A DNA stretch of 64,000 bases from Ophiobolus disseminans (lineage: Eukaryota; Ascomycota; Dothideomycetes; Pleosporales; Phaeosphaeriaceae). Location: positions 3,094,487-3,158,486 of the forward strand of contig MU006216.1 in assembly GCA_010093685.1 (NCBI GenBank), in the 5' to 3' direction. Of the stretch, positions 24,276 to 35,450 are shown one piece after another. Each line of letters begins with the position of its first letter. Position 1 is the first letter of the stretch. Both the position numbers and the translations under genes were made by a program. The notes under the pieces are model-generated. The model ran no database searches and was not told where the DNA came from. It worked only from the letters and a program-made list of their open reading frames with translations.

Positions 24276-24889
24276 ATGAATGTATGATTGACTCTTATAG
24301 ACCGCAAGAAAATGGGATGCTAACAGGCTTGCGCAGTCACCGCTCCCTACCTCAGATCTTGAGCAGATTGCTCTCCATGTACGTGCACTTGCAATCGACA
24401 CTACGAATCTAAGCTAATCCAACCAACCGAAAAGGCCTGCGAGGGTGCCATCGGCTCAGCAGAAGTATACGACCACACCAGAGTCGCCGACTGGAACACC
24501 ACCATCATCGTAAGCATCCCTAACCCTTAACCGACCAAGCACACGCACGCGACACCCTCCCACTTCGTCTACCCCTCTTCCGTGCCCATCTCCAGACTAA
24601 CCCCCTCCAGCAAACCATCCTCAAATCCCTCATCGACAAGACGTCCACCAGCAGCACCGCCGAGCACACGGAGCCCGCCCAACCCGCCTACAAGTACATC
24701 GCCAACAGCACCGTCATCCAGCACATCGGCTCGCCCGCGGAGCCCGAGAAGCACGGCCGCCGCGGCATGCACAGCGCCGTCGGCGCCTTCTGGAACAACG
24801 AGAAGGACGGCACGTACAGCTACAAGTGGGAGGCGGCCGAGAAGAAGGGCATGGACATTGTGATTACCATCACGTGGGTCGCGATCTAG
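24276..24889 (+). CDS. Dynein light chain, Tctex type
   Basis: Four exons (24276-24281, 24337-24378, 24435-24509, 24611-24889) give 133 residues. The first coding exon is only 6 bases (ATG AAT). This model was chosen because joining to the AG at 24335-24336 keeps the frame to PLPTSDLEQIALH, then ACEGAIGSAEVYDH, the normal helix-helix start of Tctex chains. The core motifs follow: YKYIANSTVIQH, then GMHSAVGAFWNNEKDGTYSY and a closing beta strand ITITWVAI. It should act as a light chain on the dynein intermediate chain in microtubule transport. A loop insertion (SSTAEHTEPAQPA) is longer than in animal homologues. Confidence 0.88.
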
Positions 24890-25627
24890 GCTTGCGGCGG
24901 CTGGAATGGGGGGATGGAGTAGGGATGTGAGGGTGTTGGATATGTGTGGAGAGGAGGCATGTTCATAGTGCATTCTGCTTCTGTGGAAGAGGCGTTGGCG
25001 CGATCGAGTGAGAGGGTCTTGTTCGCTTTCTTCTTGAGGATACTTTGGGGAATACATACCTACGTTTCTACAGTACTGGCTTTGGCGTATGCGCATGCAG
25101 CACTGTTTTCGCGTGTGACTAACTAGCAGGCAACGTATACGCACTGCGCACTTCAGCTGTGGACGTTGTCAGTCTGCAGGCACATTACGGGACATGACTA
25201 ATAGTAGCGCGTAGTATGTAGACGCCCTTTGAGGGGACTTGACATTCCTAGCTTGACGCTCTCAACCTTAGGCACGATGTGGATAGGAGCATCTAGTGGT
25301 GCCAATCTAGTCCCCATTAGCCTTTCTTCATACACTGCAATCAAGAGGTAAGGCTGAGGATGCTCATTCGAATCAACGAGTGCGAGTGCCAGTGCGAGGG
25401 TCTGGATGGGCAAGGAAGAAATTGCATTATATATAAAGTGGTATCGTATCCTAGCTGACCCGACTGCTTACTGCTTAGCCAGTCTCGGGCTTTGTTCCTC
25501 GTTCCGAGCCGTAAGAGGACGCAGCGAAGTCAAGATAAGCACCGAGCCGCAAGCAGCTCGCAGAAAAGGCGACCAAAGTCTAGGAAAACAAGCTGCGTGA
25601 AAGAGTTTTGGCGTCCGCCTTGGGCAT
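24890..25627. other. Intergenic between convergent genes
   Basis: 3' flanks of the dynein light chain and bZIP genes. No frame with a recognisable domain, and no repeat seen. Confidence 0.6.
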
Positions 25628-26832
25628 CTAAGCCTTTGTGCCAACACCGTCGGTGTGCGTGGGGCTACTTCGGCCGGCCGCTTCCTCGTGTTTGCTCAAT
25701 AGAGCTTTCAGGTCGGTGGTCGAATGCTTTCCGCCGCTCTTCTCAGTGATGAGGCCCTTCAGCCATGCATTCTCAGTCTCCAGCTGCTGGACCTTCTGCT
25801 CCAGCCTCGCGGCCTTGTCCTGCATCTCCTTGGCGGTGGATTCGAGGGCCTGCTCGCGCTGCTTTTTCTTGACGCGGAAGCGTGCGCTGGCGGCTGTGTT
25901 GCGACGGCGCTTGTCCTCCTCGGCGGCGACGCGGGCGGACTCGTCCATCGCCTGCGACATGACAGGTGTGGCATCGTCGAGCTTGCGCTTCTTCGCAGCC
26001 TGATCGAAGCCATGTGACACTGGGGAGAGTGCTGACGTAGGCGAACCGTAGTTCGTGGCGAGGGGAAAGTGGGTAGGCTGCGACTGTGGCAGACCTTGCA
26101 TGGACGAGTCGAGGAGAGGGTTCGGACCGAAATTGCTAAAGTCGGTGAACTGGAAGTCACCTGTGAAGATATCGAAGTCAGCCATGGCTGTGCGTAGAGG
26201 TGAGGTGAGGCAAAGTGGAGAGCTCGAGGGACGATGATGCCCTTGGTGTTGTACGCAGGGCAGCGTGGACAATTGCGTGCTTGGAGGGAATAGTGTCCTC
26301 AGCTGCAGCTGCAGGGCTGCAGCTTCGTCTCGCAGTCTGACTGGATGGTGCAGATAGTGTGGGGGTGATGGCTGCAGGCAGGGTGCATGGCGGGGCTTGC
26401 ATGCGCCTTGGCCCGTCGCAATTGGCCGACGAGCTGCAAACAATATACGACCGTTGCGGCCAGACTGAGAGTAACGAAGGACAAAGACACGGACGAGTAA
26501 AGAGTGACAAAGGCCTACTTACTATTCAAGTTGAACTCCATGTCGGGCTCCGCGCTAGTGTGGAGACTATGTTTGCGCGAGCTATTTCCGAGGTTCGGCT
26601 GTGACGGTTGCGCAGCGGCCGTTGTGGCGAGATCGGCGTCGAGATCAATAGGAGCGTCGAAGTCGGCGACGGGACCGTTGTTGATATCGAAGAATTCGGT
26701 GTTGAGAAATGCTGTAAAGTCGTCTTCCGATGGCGCTGGCTCGTCGAGTAGTCCTTGTGGTGGCGAGAGCTGATTCAGTTGCTGGACGTACTGGGACACA
26801 TTCACGCCCCGATGGCCCTTGTATGCCGACAT
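25628..26832 (-). CDS. bZIP transcription factor, Cys-3/MetR-like
   Basis: Two exons (26832-26523 and 26187-25628) give 289 residues, with a 335-bp intron. The basic region is EEDKRRRNTAASARFRVKKK, about residues 183-202, followed by a leucine zipper in heptads (LEQKVQQLETENAWLKGLI). The NTAASARFR core matches the Cys-3/MetR group that activates sulfur assimilation genes. The N-terminal half is acidic with DFDIFTGDFQFTDFSN and DEPAPSEDDF, likely activation regions. A downstream Met at the start of exon 2 (26185) would give a shorter form that still keeps the bZIP. Sulfur regulation is inferred from the family, not shown here. Confidence 0.85.
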
Positions 26833-27831
26833 GGGCGACGGTGCTGTGTCTCAGCCGGTGATGGTTGGCAGGATCGTTTGCTTGGGTGATGTGGCAGAAG
26901 GTTTGGAGGCTGTTGGAGGGGAATTTCGTGAGTGCGGCGGCAGCCGTGTTGAGGAACCGTGGGTCCGCGCTTGCGCGGGTCGGCAAATTCAGTGACGTGA
27001 TGAGTCTTTCACGGCCTCGAAAATAGTTCGTAGTTTTTTTGTGAAGGTTCTCTAACCTGCGCACTGTCGTGTTTACGAGAAGCAAAAGGGAAGATGCGGA
27101 AAGTGGTGACGTTGGAGGGCCGGAAGATACTGCGACCAGCCGTGATGCCCCGCCGATATACCACCGATCTCACTATGTGATTACCGAATTACCAAGCAAC
27201 GGCTTCCCCACGCCCTTCGTGCTGCAAACGCCCTCGCTTTCTCTTACCAGATTGAGTTGTCAAGCGTCGACTGCTGCCTACTTCTGGCTGTTCGCGGTAA
27301 ACTCGCTTTGCTGATTATGATGGAGGTTTCCCCCTCGCTTTCACTTGGTACCTTAGTGTTGTGGTGGTGGTTTTGTAATCAAAGCCAGCAAACCTGAACG
27401 CCAGCCAATGGCATCTCACCAGCACTTGCCGAGACAGAAGCCGCAGCGTTGCTTCGGACGAGTTGCCCGTGGAGGTAACCCGCGAAGTGCTACACGCCAG
27501 AGGAGCAAGTCGCTGCCAGACATGGCAAGTGTGCCCTTGAGCGACTCGAATGAGACGCGTGTTGTCGGCGATACAGATCTTCGTGCACTCCGGCGCTTTG
27601 CATGGGCTGGCTATGCGCAGTATGTCAGAGGAACAGATGAGGTGAGATAATGCAGACATGTGAGAACATCAAATCGGCCATCTCATGTGTGACGAGGTGA
27701 AGTGCCGCCAAGAGCTGCATAGGTCACGTGCACTGCTGTGTCCCGGCGCGGTCGCGTCCACCTATCGATAAGATGGTCAACAACGTCCTCCCCGCGCCTG
27801 TTGCGCAGCAGACGATAGACGACAGCCCGCC
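26833..27831. other. Divergent promoter region of bZIP and CENP-N genes
   Basis: About 1 kb between two divergent starts. Short frames only, none with a domain. Probably a long 5' UTR and regulatory region for the bZIP gene. Confidence 0.5.
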
Positions 27832-29343
27832 ATGGCTACCGCCCCGGACAACAAAAACGTGCCGCACTCGCATCGCTTGCCAACAACCCACCGCGAGGTC
27901 CAGCGAACGTTCACGAAGCTCTCCCGCCAGTCGCTCGTATCGCTCGCACAACAATGGCTCAGCAAGAAGAACCGCGACTTTTGCAAGCCTTATCTGCTCA
28001 GCGACCGCAATGATGCCGAAGATGAGGATGACGAGGAGATCTACGAGCCGGCGCAGAGCTATGAGGAGCTTCAGGAGACGTACCGAGAGCTAGCGACGCG
28101 CAAAGGGGGAAGGAGAGAGGTCCTGGATCGCATACTGGAAGGAGACTGGAGGACAGGCATATCAATGTATCAGCTTGCGACGGCCGAAATACAGTACCTT
28201 CTCGACCATCCCAATGCCTTGCGCTGGACTGCGAAACGTCTCACCAAGATAGCGAATGTTCGGTCAGCAGTGACGGACATGGAAGTCACAAACGACTCGG
28301 ACCATCTTCCGCGGTTCCAGGCGCAAACCTTCATGTCGAATCTAGCGCGAGAGCTCACACCACTCATGAAGGCGCATTACCTCATGACGCGGATCAAGAC
28401 ATCGCCAATGACCATACTACGGGTCTACATACACGACTCACCATACAGCACCGAAAGCTCGCTGGCGGCCGACACCAGTAGCACGGACAGCGCAAAAGCT
28501 GTGTTCTTCGTTTGGCCGAACGGTTCACCCTTCGTGTATTCGTCGTTGGCGACGCTCACAGGTCAGGTTGTGGGTGATGATGGCAGACATCTCAGAGATA
28601 TGGTGCAACAAGCGATACCCAAAGCGTTTTCTCGGCCTTCTGCGCGCTACCAGTTGACAAGTACAAACTTCACCACCAAATCACTCGATGCACTTCTCAC
28701 ATACCGCGGGCCTGGCAAGAGCAATGCAGCGACAGGGGGCTGGAGTATCTTTCAAGACCACAGCTTCAGTCAGAACGCACTCGACTTTATTACAACACAA
28801 AGAGGGGACGGACGTGATAAAGTTGGTGCGGAAAAGAACACTTCAAATGGAGTAACAAAACCTGGTCCGGGCAGGCCGAAACGGGTGGCAGAGAGTACGG
28901 AAACTCCAGAAGCGAAGCGAAGAAAGGCAGTAGCCGCGGGACGCTTCGGCACCTCTGCACAGGCAGACGACGGACAAGGTCTCGAGCGATTCGAAGTTCG
29001 CATCGACGATTCATTTCCTTCTGCTGAAGGTAGAGAAACTGTAGAAGGCGATACGTCTAATCTCGAAGCACGGACAAATACCAAGACTAAAAAAGGCCGC
29101 CCATCTTTACTCGACCGAACGGCAGAAGATCTCGAACAAATACAGAGCGAGGAAGGCTGGGTTCCAAACGTTCGTGTCAGCTTCCAGGGCACCCACGTGT
29201 TTGCTGGTATAAGGCAATTGGTCGAAGAAGGTCTCGTAGATGGCGAGAAGATGCCAGGCTGGATGACTGGAGAAGCTGGCGTCACCATAGGTGCTGTAAA
29301 AGAAGGGCGCATACGGTCAAAAGGAGGTGTGCCTGGTATCTGA
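27832..29343 (+). CDS. CHL4: Inner kinetochore protein, CENP-N/Chl4/Mis15 family
   Basis: Single exon, 503 residues. The N-terminal family pattern is clear: HREVQRTFTKLSRQSLVSLA followed by a CKPYLL segment and GDWRTGISMYQLATAEIQYL. The protein then has a beta-rich middle (TILRVYIHDSPY, AVFFVWPNGSPFVYSS) and ends with a conserved segment WVPNVRVSFQGTHVFAGIRQL. Two AT-hook-like patches (GPGRPKRV and KKGRPSLL) lie between, a plausible minor-groove DNA contact. Chl4 pairs with Iml3 in the CCAN complex that anchors kinetochores on CENP-A chromatin. Confidence 0.9.
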   Translation: MATAPDNKNVPHSHRLPTTHREVQRTFTKLSRQSLVSLAQQWLSKKNRDFCKPYLLSDRNDAEDEDDEEIYEPAQSYEELQETYRELATRKGGRREVLDRILEGDWRTGISMYQLATAEIQYLLDHPNALRWTAKRLTKIANVRSAVTDMEVTNDSDHLPRFQAQTFMSNLARELTPLMKAHYLMTRIKTSPMTILRVYIHDSPYSTESSLAADTSSTDSAKAVFFVWPNGSPFVYSSLATLTGQVVGDDGRHLRDMVQQAIPKAFSRPSARYQLTSTNFTTKSLDALLTYRGPGKSNAATGGWSIFQDHSFSQNALDFITTQRGDGRDKVGAEKNTSNGVTKPGPGRPKRVAESTETPEAKRRKAVAAGRFGTSAQADDGQGLERFEVRIDDSFPSAEGRETVEGDTSNLEARTNTKTKKGRPSLLDRTAEDLEQIQSEEGWVPNVRVSFQGTHVFAGIRQLVEEGLVDGEKMPGWMTGEAGVTIGAVKEGRIRSKGGVPGI

Positions 29344-30585
29344 ATAACGTTGTGTATTGGAGTTATCGGGCGTTTTTTGATATCAATATACCCAGGCTTC
29401 AGCGGCGTCATAGCGAGCTCGTACCCTGTGTAGCTTTGGACTGGCTTGCAGTGTAATTCGTCGCAGCGCGTATATCAATGCATTTGTTAACAATTGTCTT
29501 CCGATCGCACAAACGTCTACGAATGCGATAACGTCTTCCCCAATCCGTTCACGCTGATCAAGGCTTCGAGGTTCTAGATGTGTGCATCACGGCGTCAGTC
29601 TGCCAAGACTCAGGACCCTTATCCTGACATACAAAGCTTCAGAACCGATGATCCTCTGGTCACTCTTGGTCCCTTAGGCTTGCAATCCCATCTGTACCGC
29701 CCTCAGTCTAGACAAGGCATTGAGCGCTGCTGCGCTCTCTGCCTTGACACAGCGACACTCGATTTTCATTTGCTGTAGCCGGTATCCGATATTGCCCCCG
29801 AATGCAATCAGCCTCTGGCAGCTCGCGAGAACCCAACTCACTGGATATGCGGCTCAAAATATGTCCCGACGTAACCGTTCAGTAGCACTAAGCTCCCATA
29901 GGCAATGCTCTACCATGCCCAGGTCTAGTCGGCTAGGCCGGCTCTTTCAACAACAAGAGATTCGGTCACGAGACTACTCGCCTAGCCATCGATGTCATAC
30001 CTGCAGGAGCGTCGTGGACGTGCCCTCGTGGCCTTGCATGTGAGGTTCGTCAGAGTGCATACGGATTGGGTGTGGCTGCTGTGGCTAGTGATCGCGCTTA
30101 CGCACAGACTGCCGAACAGCCGTTGTGGCGTAAGGCTGACATATAACATCTAGGTTAAAGCGGTCATGTGGCCGCTATTCCTGGCAGGAAGAGGTGCCGG
30201 TTCGGGGAAGTATGGGGCTAAATCGCTTCGAACGGATAGATGTGGCTTGTGGTTGGGCAGACAGCATGGTGTGTGCACGTTTCTGTGGGCTTGGGTATGT
30301 CTACCGGCGACTCACACAAGAAGCTTGGGAACGGGAATAATGGTTTGACACGACGTGGATTGAGATACGAAATGCTTGGCGACGTCAACAACATGAGCAT
30401 ATATATCTGGGAAGATTCCCACATTGCACAGCCTCAAGCTATCGAACATCTTCACTCAGTCTCATCGATACCTCCAGGGCTACTAAGAATTATACTTAAG
30501 TCAAAACAACACAATCAACCATCACAAATCAAGACACAACAACATCTCAACCATCAGCAACGTCGCCTCCATACCAGCATTGCCG
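29344..30585. other. Intergenic, no supported gene
   Basis: About 1.2 kb. Short frames without domains. The final ~150 bp are A/C-rich, typical of a fungal 5' UTR ahead of the gene at 30586. Confidence 0.55.
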
Positions 30586-31092
30586 ATGACAAACCACCAC
30601 ACCACCCCCATCAACGCCCGAGACTTGTCCTCAAAACTCAACGCACTCTCGCCGCTCGAAACACAAACCAATGATACCGACAACAACAACATGTCTGACG
30701 GATCTCGACGACCCCGAACCTCCTCCCTCTCGTCCTTCCAGATGCCCCAATTCAGCAAATCCAGCACCATGTCCTCCACCGAGAGCTCCAGCTCCGACTA
30801 CTCACAGCTGCGTGTCACCCACGCAGTTCCCAAAACCAAAACCAACCGCGAGAGCGTGGAAGTGGGAGTTGGCGAGTTTAGTAAGCCGAGAGTCAACAAG
30901 CGAAGTCGCAGAGACAGTGTTAAGAGCTCGAGGAGTGCAGGCGCGAATGAGGATTTCAGGTACTATGGACGACATGGCAATCAGTGGCTTTTCAACGACT
31001 TTAGTGTTACGGATAGTGTTAAGAAGGGGTGGGGAAGGGTGTTTGGGAGGGATGACGGGGTGGAGAGGGATTGGTATGAGGATAGGAAATAG
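30586..31092 (+). CDS. Hypothetical Ser-rich protein
   Basis: Single exon, 168 residues from the ATG at 30586. The first two thirds are low-complexity, Ser/Thr/Asn-rich with many possible phospho-sites (SSTMSSTESSSSDYS) and basic stretches (KRSRRDSVKSSR). The last ~50 residues look folded and are probably the conserved part: FRYYGRHGNQWLFNDFSVTD followed by a GWGRVFGRDD motif. This aromatic tail resembles that of small uncharacterised fungal proteins. No membrane segment or signal peptide. Function unknown. Confidence 0.65.
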   Translation: MTNHHTTPINARDLSSKLNALSPLETQTNDTDNNNMSDGSRRPRTSSLSSFQMPQFSKSSTMSSTESSSSDYSQLRVTHAVPKTKTNRESVEVGVGEFSKPRVNKRSRRDSVKSSRSAGANEDFRYYGRHGNQWLFNDFSVTDSVKKGWGRVFGRDDGVERDWYEDRK

Positions 31093-32272
31093 AGAAGGTG
31101 TGCTTGGGGATGGGAGGGCGGTTAGAAAGGGCGGAGCAATGGCGATATATGGGGTGAGGAAGGATGGTTTACGAGAGAAGGAAGGATTGGAGGGATGGGA
31201 ATGCGAGTGTAGATTGAAACAATGGTATTGCCTGCAGCGAATGTGCATCAGAGTCTCTTGTGACGTTGTGGCTCATTTCCTCCGTACACGCGTCTGTCGC
31301 ATTATCGAGACCTCAAGAACTTAGTCCTGTTAAGCCTTTGCTGTGCATTGCAGTTTTTTCGAGGCTCTTCATGCTTGGCTCTGGCGTGATTTCGACATTG
31401 CAGCTTGAATTTTCGCTGCAGATCTGCTGGCTACGGAAAAGCTCGTGATTTTGGTGTTGCAGTGATCACGCTAACATTAGTGCGGACCTGCAACTCAAAA
31501 CGAGCTCCTTCTTCGGAGGTAGACCACCACCTTTCATCGCACAATCGGATCTACAATGTGTAGCTAATGAATTCATCAACTGCTGTCAACCATCTTCACA
31601 AGACCATGAAGACAAGGACACGTTATTTATACGGCATGGTCTCACCTCCTTCCCAAAGGCTGGATGCACTCTGTCGTGCAGGACATAATTACCACAATTC
31701 AACGCCAACTTCAGCCTCGCCTACCACGAATATGCTTCGGCCTCCGCTAAATCATCACTCCCGTGCTCGACGCGCCGCATCGAGCCCCTGACTGGATGGT
31801 GCTAGTTGTTTATTTTGGTCAACACAAGCGAGTAACCAATGACACGCCGCGGACCTTGAATCGTGGCGTACGGATCGGATAGACTCCACATCGAAATCCA
31901 GACTTCTTGCCCACAATTGGCAAAGTTGGACATTTCCCACGTGCGCCTAAAGCCGATGCAAAAGCATTGTCAAAACTCTCTGGGTATAGCTGCGGATCAT
32001 ATGGGACTTCACTAGAAAATGGCCACTCAGATACCTGCGCCAGCAGTTTTAGCGGGTATTAGATCTGCGAGGCTGGCTGAAGCCTCGCTACTGAGTTCCA
32101 GGACGATGTCTAGAAGCACATGGTAGAGTAGGGGGTGAGGATGATTAGTACTGTCTTCTCCCGTCAATTATGTTGCTGTCAGCCTTGCGCGCTCTTCCAC
32201 CACACTCGCTTTGAACTTTGGAGACGCGTCTGTCATAGTGCCACACACTCGTTTTTCAAAAGGCACTAAATC
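31093..32272. other. Intergenic, no supported gene
   Basis: About 1.2 kb, holding the 3' flank of the Ser-rich gene and the promoter of the chitin-binding gene. No domain or clear repeat seen. Confidence 0.55.
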
Positions 32273-35027
32273 ATGCGCTCTGTCCTTCTTCTCGTCCTTG
32301 GGGCGCTGTCATTCGTTCACTCTCAATCAACCAGCACTTCCGGCCGATGTGGCTCACAGTTCAATGGTCTCACATGTAAAGGAAGTACCTTCGGAGACTG
32401 CTGCTCAAAGTACAATTACTGTGGAAAAACCGCCGACCATTGTGGTACCGGATGTCAGGTAAGCCGTGTTGCGAAATGAATGGCATGCCAAACCATTACT
32501 GACTTTGTGCGTTCAAATCCAGGCCGGTTATGGCACCTGCACGTCTTCATCACCACCTGCAGTAGCTAAAGTATCTACCGATGGTACATGCGGAGGGTCG
32601 AAAGGATTTACATGCCAGGGCAGTGTCTTCGGCAACTGCTGCAGCAAGAATGGATGGTGCGGGAAAACATCAGCGTATTGCGGCACCGGATGCATGTCAA
32701 AGTTTGGAAGCTGTTCAGATGCGCCTGTCTCTTCCACGCCATCAACGCCCTCAGCATCAGCATCGAGCTTGCCAACGCGTGCAGCATCCTCTACCAGCCC
32801 GAGTTCCTCTCAACAAGTGTCTACCAACGCCAGATGCGGCTACGAATATGACGCTAAACCTGGTGGTATGACTTGCCTCGGATCCAAATGGGGAAACTGC
32901 TGCAGTCAGTTCAGCTACTGGTAAGTTGTTCCGTTGCTCTTAGCCAAGATCGACAGACTAACAGATACCAGTGGCTCAACAGACGCGTACTGCGGCAAAG
33001 GATGTCAGGACAAATATGGGAATTGTAATCCATCCCAGAGCTCTTCGAAGTCCTCATCCATACTCCCTACTTCTTCGATATCCCAGTCTTCGACAAGAAC
33101 TTCCGCAACTACTTTCAGCACTCGGGTATCGTCAGCTTCGACAACCACGCAGACGTCTGTCGCCAGTTCTCCTTCTTCTTCTTTGCCTTCATCGAGCTCA
33201 GCTTCCTCAGCTGTGGTATCTTCAAGCATTGTGGTATCGTCATCGGCCTCGATCAGCATTTCTGCAAGTTCTCCTCCGGTACCGAGCAGCACTGTTGCTT
33301 CCAGCCAAACATCCTCCGCCGCGTCGTCCAGCAGCAGTTCTCTTAGAATCAGCAGCCAAAGCTCAAGTGTGAGCCCTACATCATCGTCAGCTCCGTCGTC
33401 ATCGGCTTCTCCATCACCGTCGGTGTTCCCACCTACTTGCGGACAAGTGGGCGGAACGTACGCAAGAGGTGAAGTCGTCGTCAACACGCTCTTCCTTACT
33501 CTTGAACAATGCTTTGGGATTTGTAGTGGCAATGCACGCTGCCAAAGTTACACATTTTTAGAAGATCTTGGTGGTTGCACAGGCTACACGTTGTCAATCC
33601 GCGATCTGGGACCTGCTATTGGAAGCGATCGTATAGTCTATGATGTTGCTTGTGGATCTCCCACAAATGCTGTGTTGCCAGCCGCGTCGCCGTCGGCTTC
33701 ACCAACGCCAACACCATCGCCATCGCCATCGCCATCACTTTCATCATCAGCACTATCGTCCTCAACTTCTCCATCGCCCTCGACCTCGCCCTCAGCTTCT
33801 TCACGTACATGCGGACAAGCGAGCGGAGTGTATTCTGGTCAATTGGTCGTCAACACTTTTTTCAAGACCCTTCAAGGTTGCTTCGAGCTTTGCAGTGGTG
33901 TTGCAAACTGCCAAAGTTACACATTGGAACCCAATCTAGGCAATTGCGTAGGATATACGTTACCAATCCGTGATCTAGGACCTACGACTGGAAGCGGTCG
34001 CTCAGCTTATGATCTTGCTTGTGGGTCTCCCCTGAACTTGCCATCGCCTTCGCCTTCTCCTTCTCCATCGCCTTCTCCATCGCCTTCTCCATCACCTTCT
34101 CCATCGCCTTCGCCCTCAGCTCTGCCACGTACATGCGGGCAAGCGAGTGGCTTATACCCGGGAGGTGAAATGGTCCAAAATACTTTCACTGCGACACTTG
34201 CAAATTGTTACGAACTTTGCAAAACTTCCCCAACTTCAAGTTGCCAAAGCTACACGTTCCAAGAAGATGCAGGTATGTGCGTAGGGTACACGCGGCCAAT
34301 TCGTGATTTGGGATCTTTCACTGGAAGCGGTCGTGTAGCCTATGATCTTGCGTGTGGATCTTCTCCATCGCCCTCGCCGTCTCCATCACCCTCAGCTTCT
34401 CCATCGCCCTCACCATCGCCTTCGCCCTCGCCATCACCGTCTCCATCGCCATCAACATCACCCTCAGCTTCTCCGTTTACGTGCGGAGTGCTGGGCGGAA
34501 ATTACGTGCGCCAAAACCTCGTCGAAAGAGCTTTTTCAACCCTGTCGACTTGCTATCAGCTTTGCAGTGACACTTCGGGCTGCCAGAGCTATGCGTTCTC
34601 AGCCAGCACCCTGGGTAGATGCACAGTATATTCGCAGCGAGTTTCTGACCTAGGAGATCCTTACGGGACTGCATTCGTTGTTTATGACCTTGGCTGTGGA
34701 AATCCAGTTACTCCTTCGCCAACGCCTACACCGACACCTTCGCCGACACCTTCGCCAACGCCGACACCCTCGCCCTCACTATCTCCCTTGCCTCCCAGCT
34801 GTAACGTGGAAACCGGATTCTATTCGAATTCAAAGATCTTCACCCAAGTATCAGTGCCCAATGTGAGCACATGCCGCGTTTTTTGTACCAGCAATTCGCA
34901 GTGTCAGAGTTACATCTTCTCCGCCACCGGGAAAACATGCATAGGGTACTCGAAGCCCTTATCACAGCTAGGTACACCAGGCGGGCTCAACTATGTCGGT
35001 TCCGACCTTTCTTGTGGGCCCCTCTGA
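32273..35027 (+). CDS. Secreted chitin-binding protein with five tandem apple-like modules
   Basis: Three exons (32273-32458, 32523-32920, 32972-35027) give 879 residues. A signal peptide (MRSVLLLVLGALSFVHS) is followed by three hevein-type chitin-binding domains, each with the GxCCSxxxxCG core (about residues 25-62, 77-110 and 175-210). A Ser/Thr-rich stretch follows, then five modules of ~75 residues, each running CGxxxGxY ... LxxCxxxC ... CQSYxF ... CxGY ... DLG ... YDLACG, separated by Ser-Pro repeats. The modules look like PAN/apple folds, which bind carbohydrate or protein. Introns split the first and third chitin-binding domains. No GPI signal is seen at the C-terminus. Likely located at the wall or outside the cell; roles in wall shielding or adhesion are inference. 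Confidence 0.85.
33660..34795 (+). repeat. Ser-Pro/Thr-Pro coding microsatellites between apple-like modules
   Basis: Four linkers, at about 33680-33800, 34035-34125, 34358-34475 and 34708-34790, are built from repeated tcg/cca/tct codon pairs (SPSPSP, TPTPSP). Their lengths differ and are likely to vary among strains by slippage. Confidence 0.8.
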
Positions 35028-35072
35028 TTCCGCTCGACTTCGGTCTCTTTGTCCGCGTGGCCGCCGTTGTTT

Positions 35073-35090
35073 GGGGGGGGGGGGGGGGGG
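35073..35090. repeat. Run of 18 G
   Basis: An uninterrupted G tract 46 bp after the stop of the chitin-binding protein gene. Length may be uncertain, because homopolymers are hard to sequence. Confidence 0.9.
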
Positions 35091-35324
35091 CGTTGTGGCT
35101 GGTTAGATACATAGCGAGATGTAAATTACCTAATCATGATAATAAACACTTGGTGTTGTTTTGATTGCTGTTCTCAATCGAGCCCTGCGACATCTTTGCT
35201 TCGTTTGGAATACAGCAAGGTCTACGTCGCGATCTCGATGCTCGAAGACGCGACCAAGGCTTCTAGCTGCTCTTAGACGTATTAGCATCTAGGTCTTGCT
35301 ATGCGCAATGCCTCGCCCACCCGA

Positions 35325-35450
35325 ACTGTTAGAGTTTCATATACCTCCAGTCTTAGCAAATGCAGAGGATATTCGTGCCTAATAAAAGATCTGGGAACAG
35401 CGGCTAGGGGCAGTTACTACGATTACGACATTACTTGCCCACTGCCGTAA
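35325..35450 (+). pseudogene. Relic of a sixth apple-like module
   Basis: About 300 bp after the stop of the chitin-binding gene, a 41-codon frame reads SYTSSLSKCRGYSC, then IKDLGTAARGSYYDYDITC and a stop. It matches the end of the modules upstream (SYTF...C.GYT..IRDLG...YDLACG). The first half of the module and any start codon are missing. It is probably a leftover of a longer gene or of a duplicated neighbour. Confidence 0.7.

Noticed and set aside
24569..25144. 191-codon minus-strand frame
   Set aside because: Largely the mirror of the last dynein light chain exon; Val/Leu/Gly bias is typical of an antisense frame.
33005..33532. 175-codon acidic frame on the minus strand
   Set aside because: Antisense of the Ser-rich linker of the chitin-binding protein; composition bias explains it.
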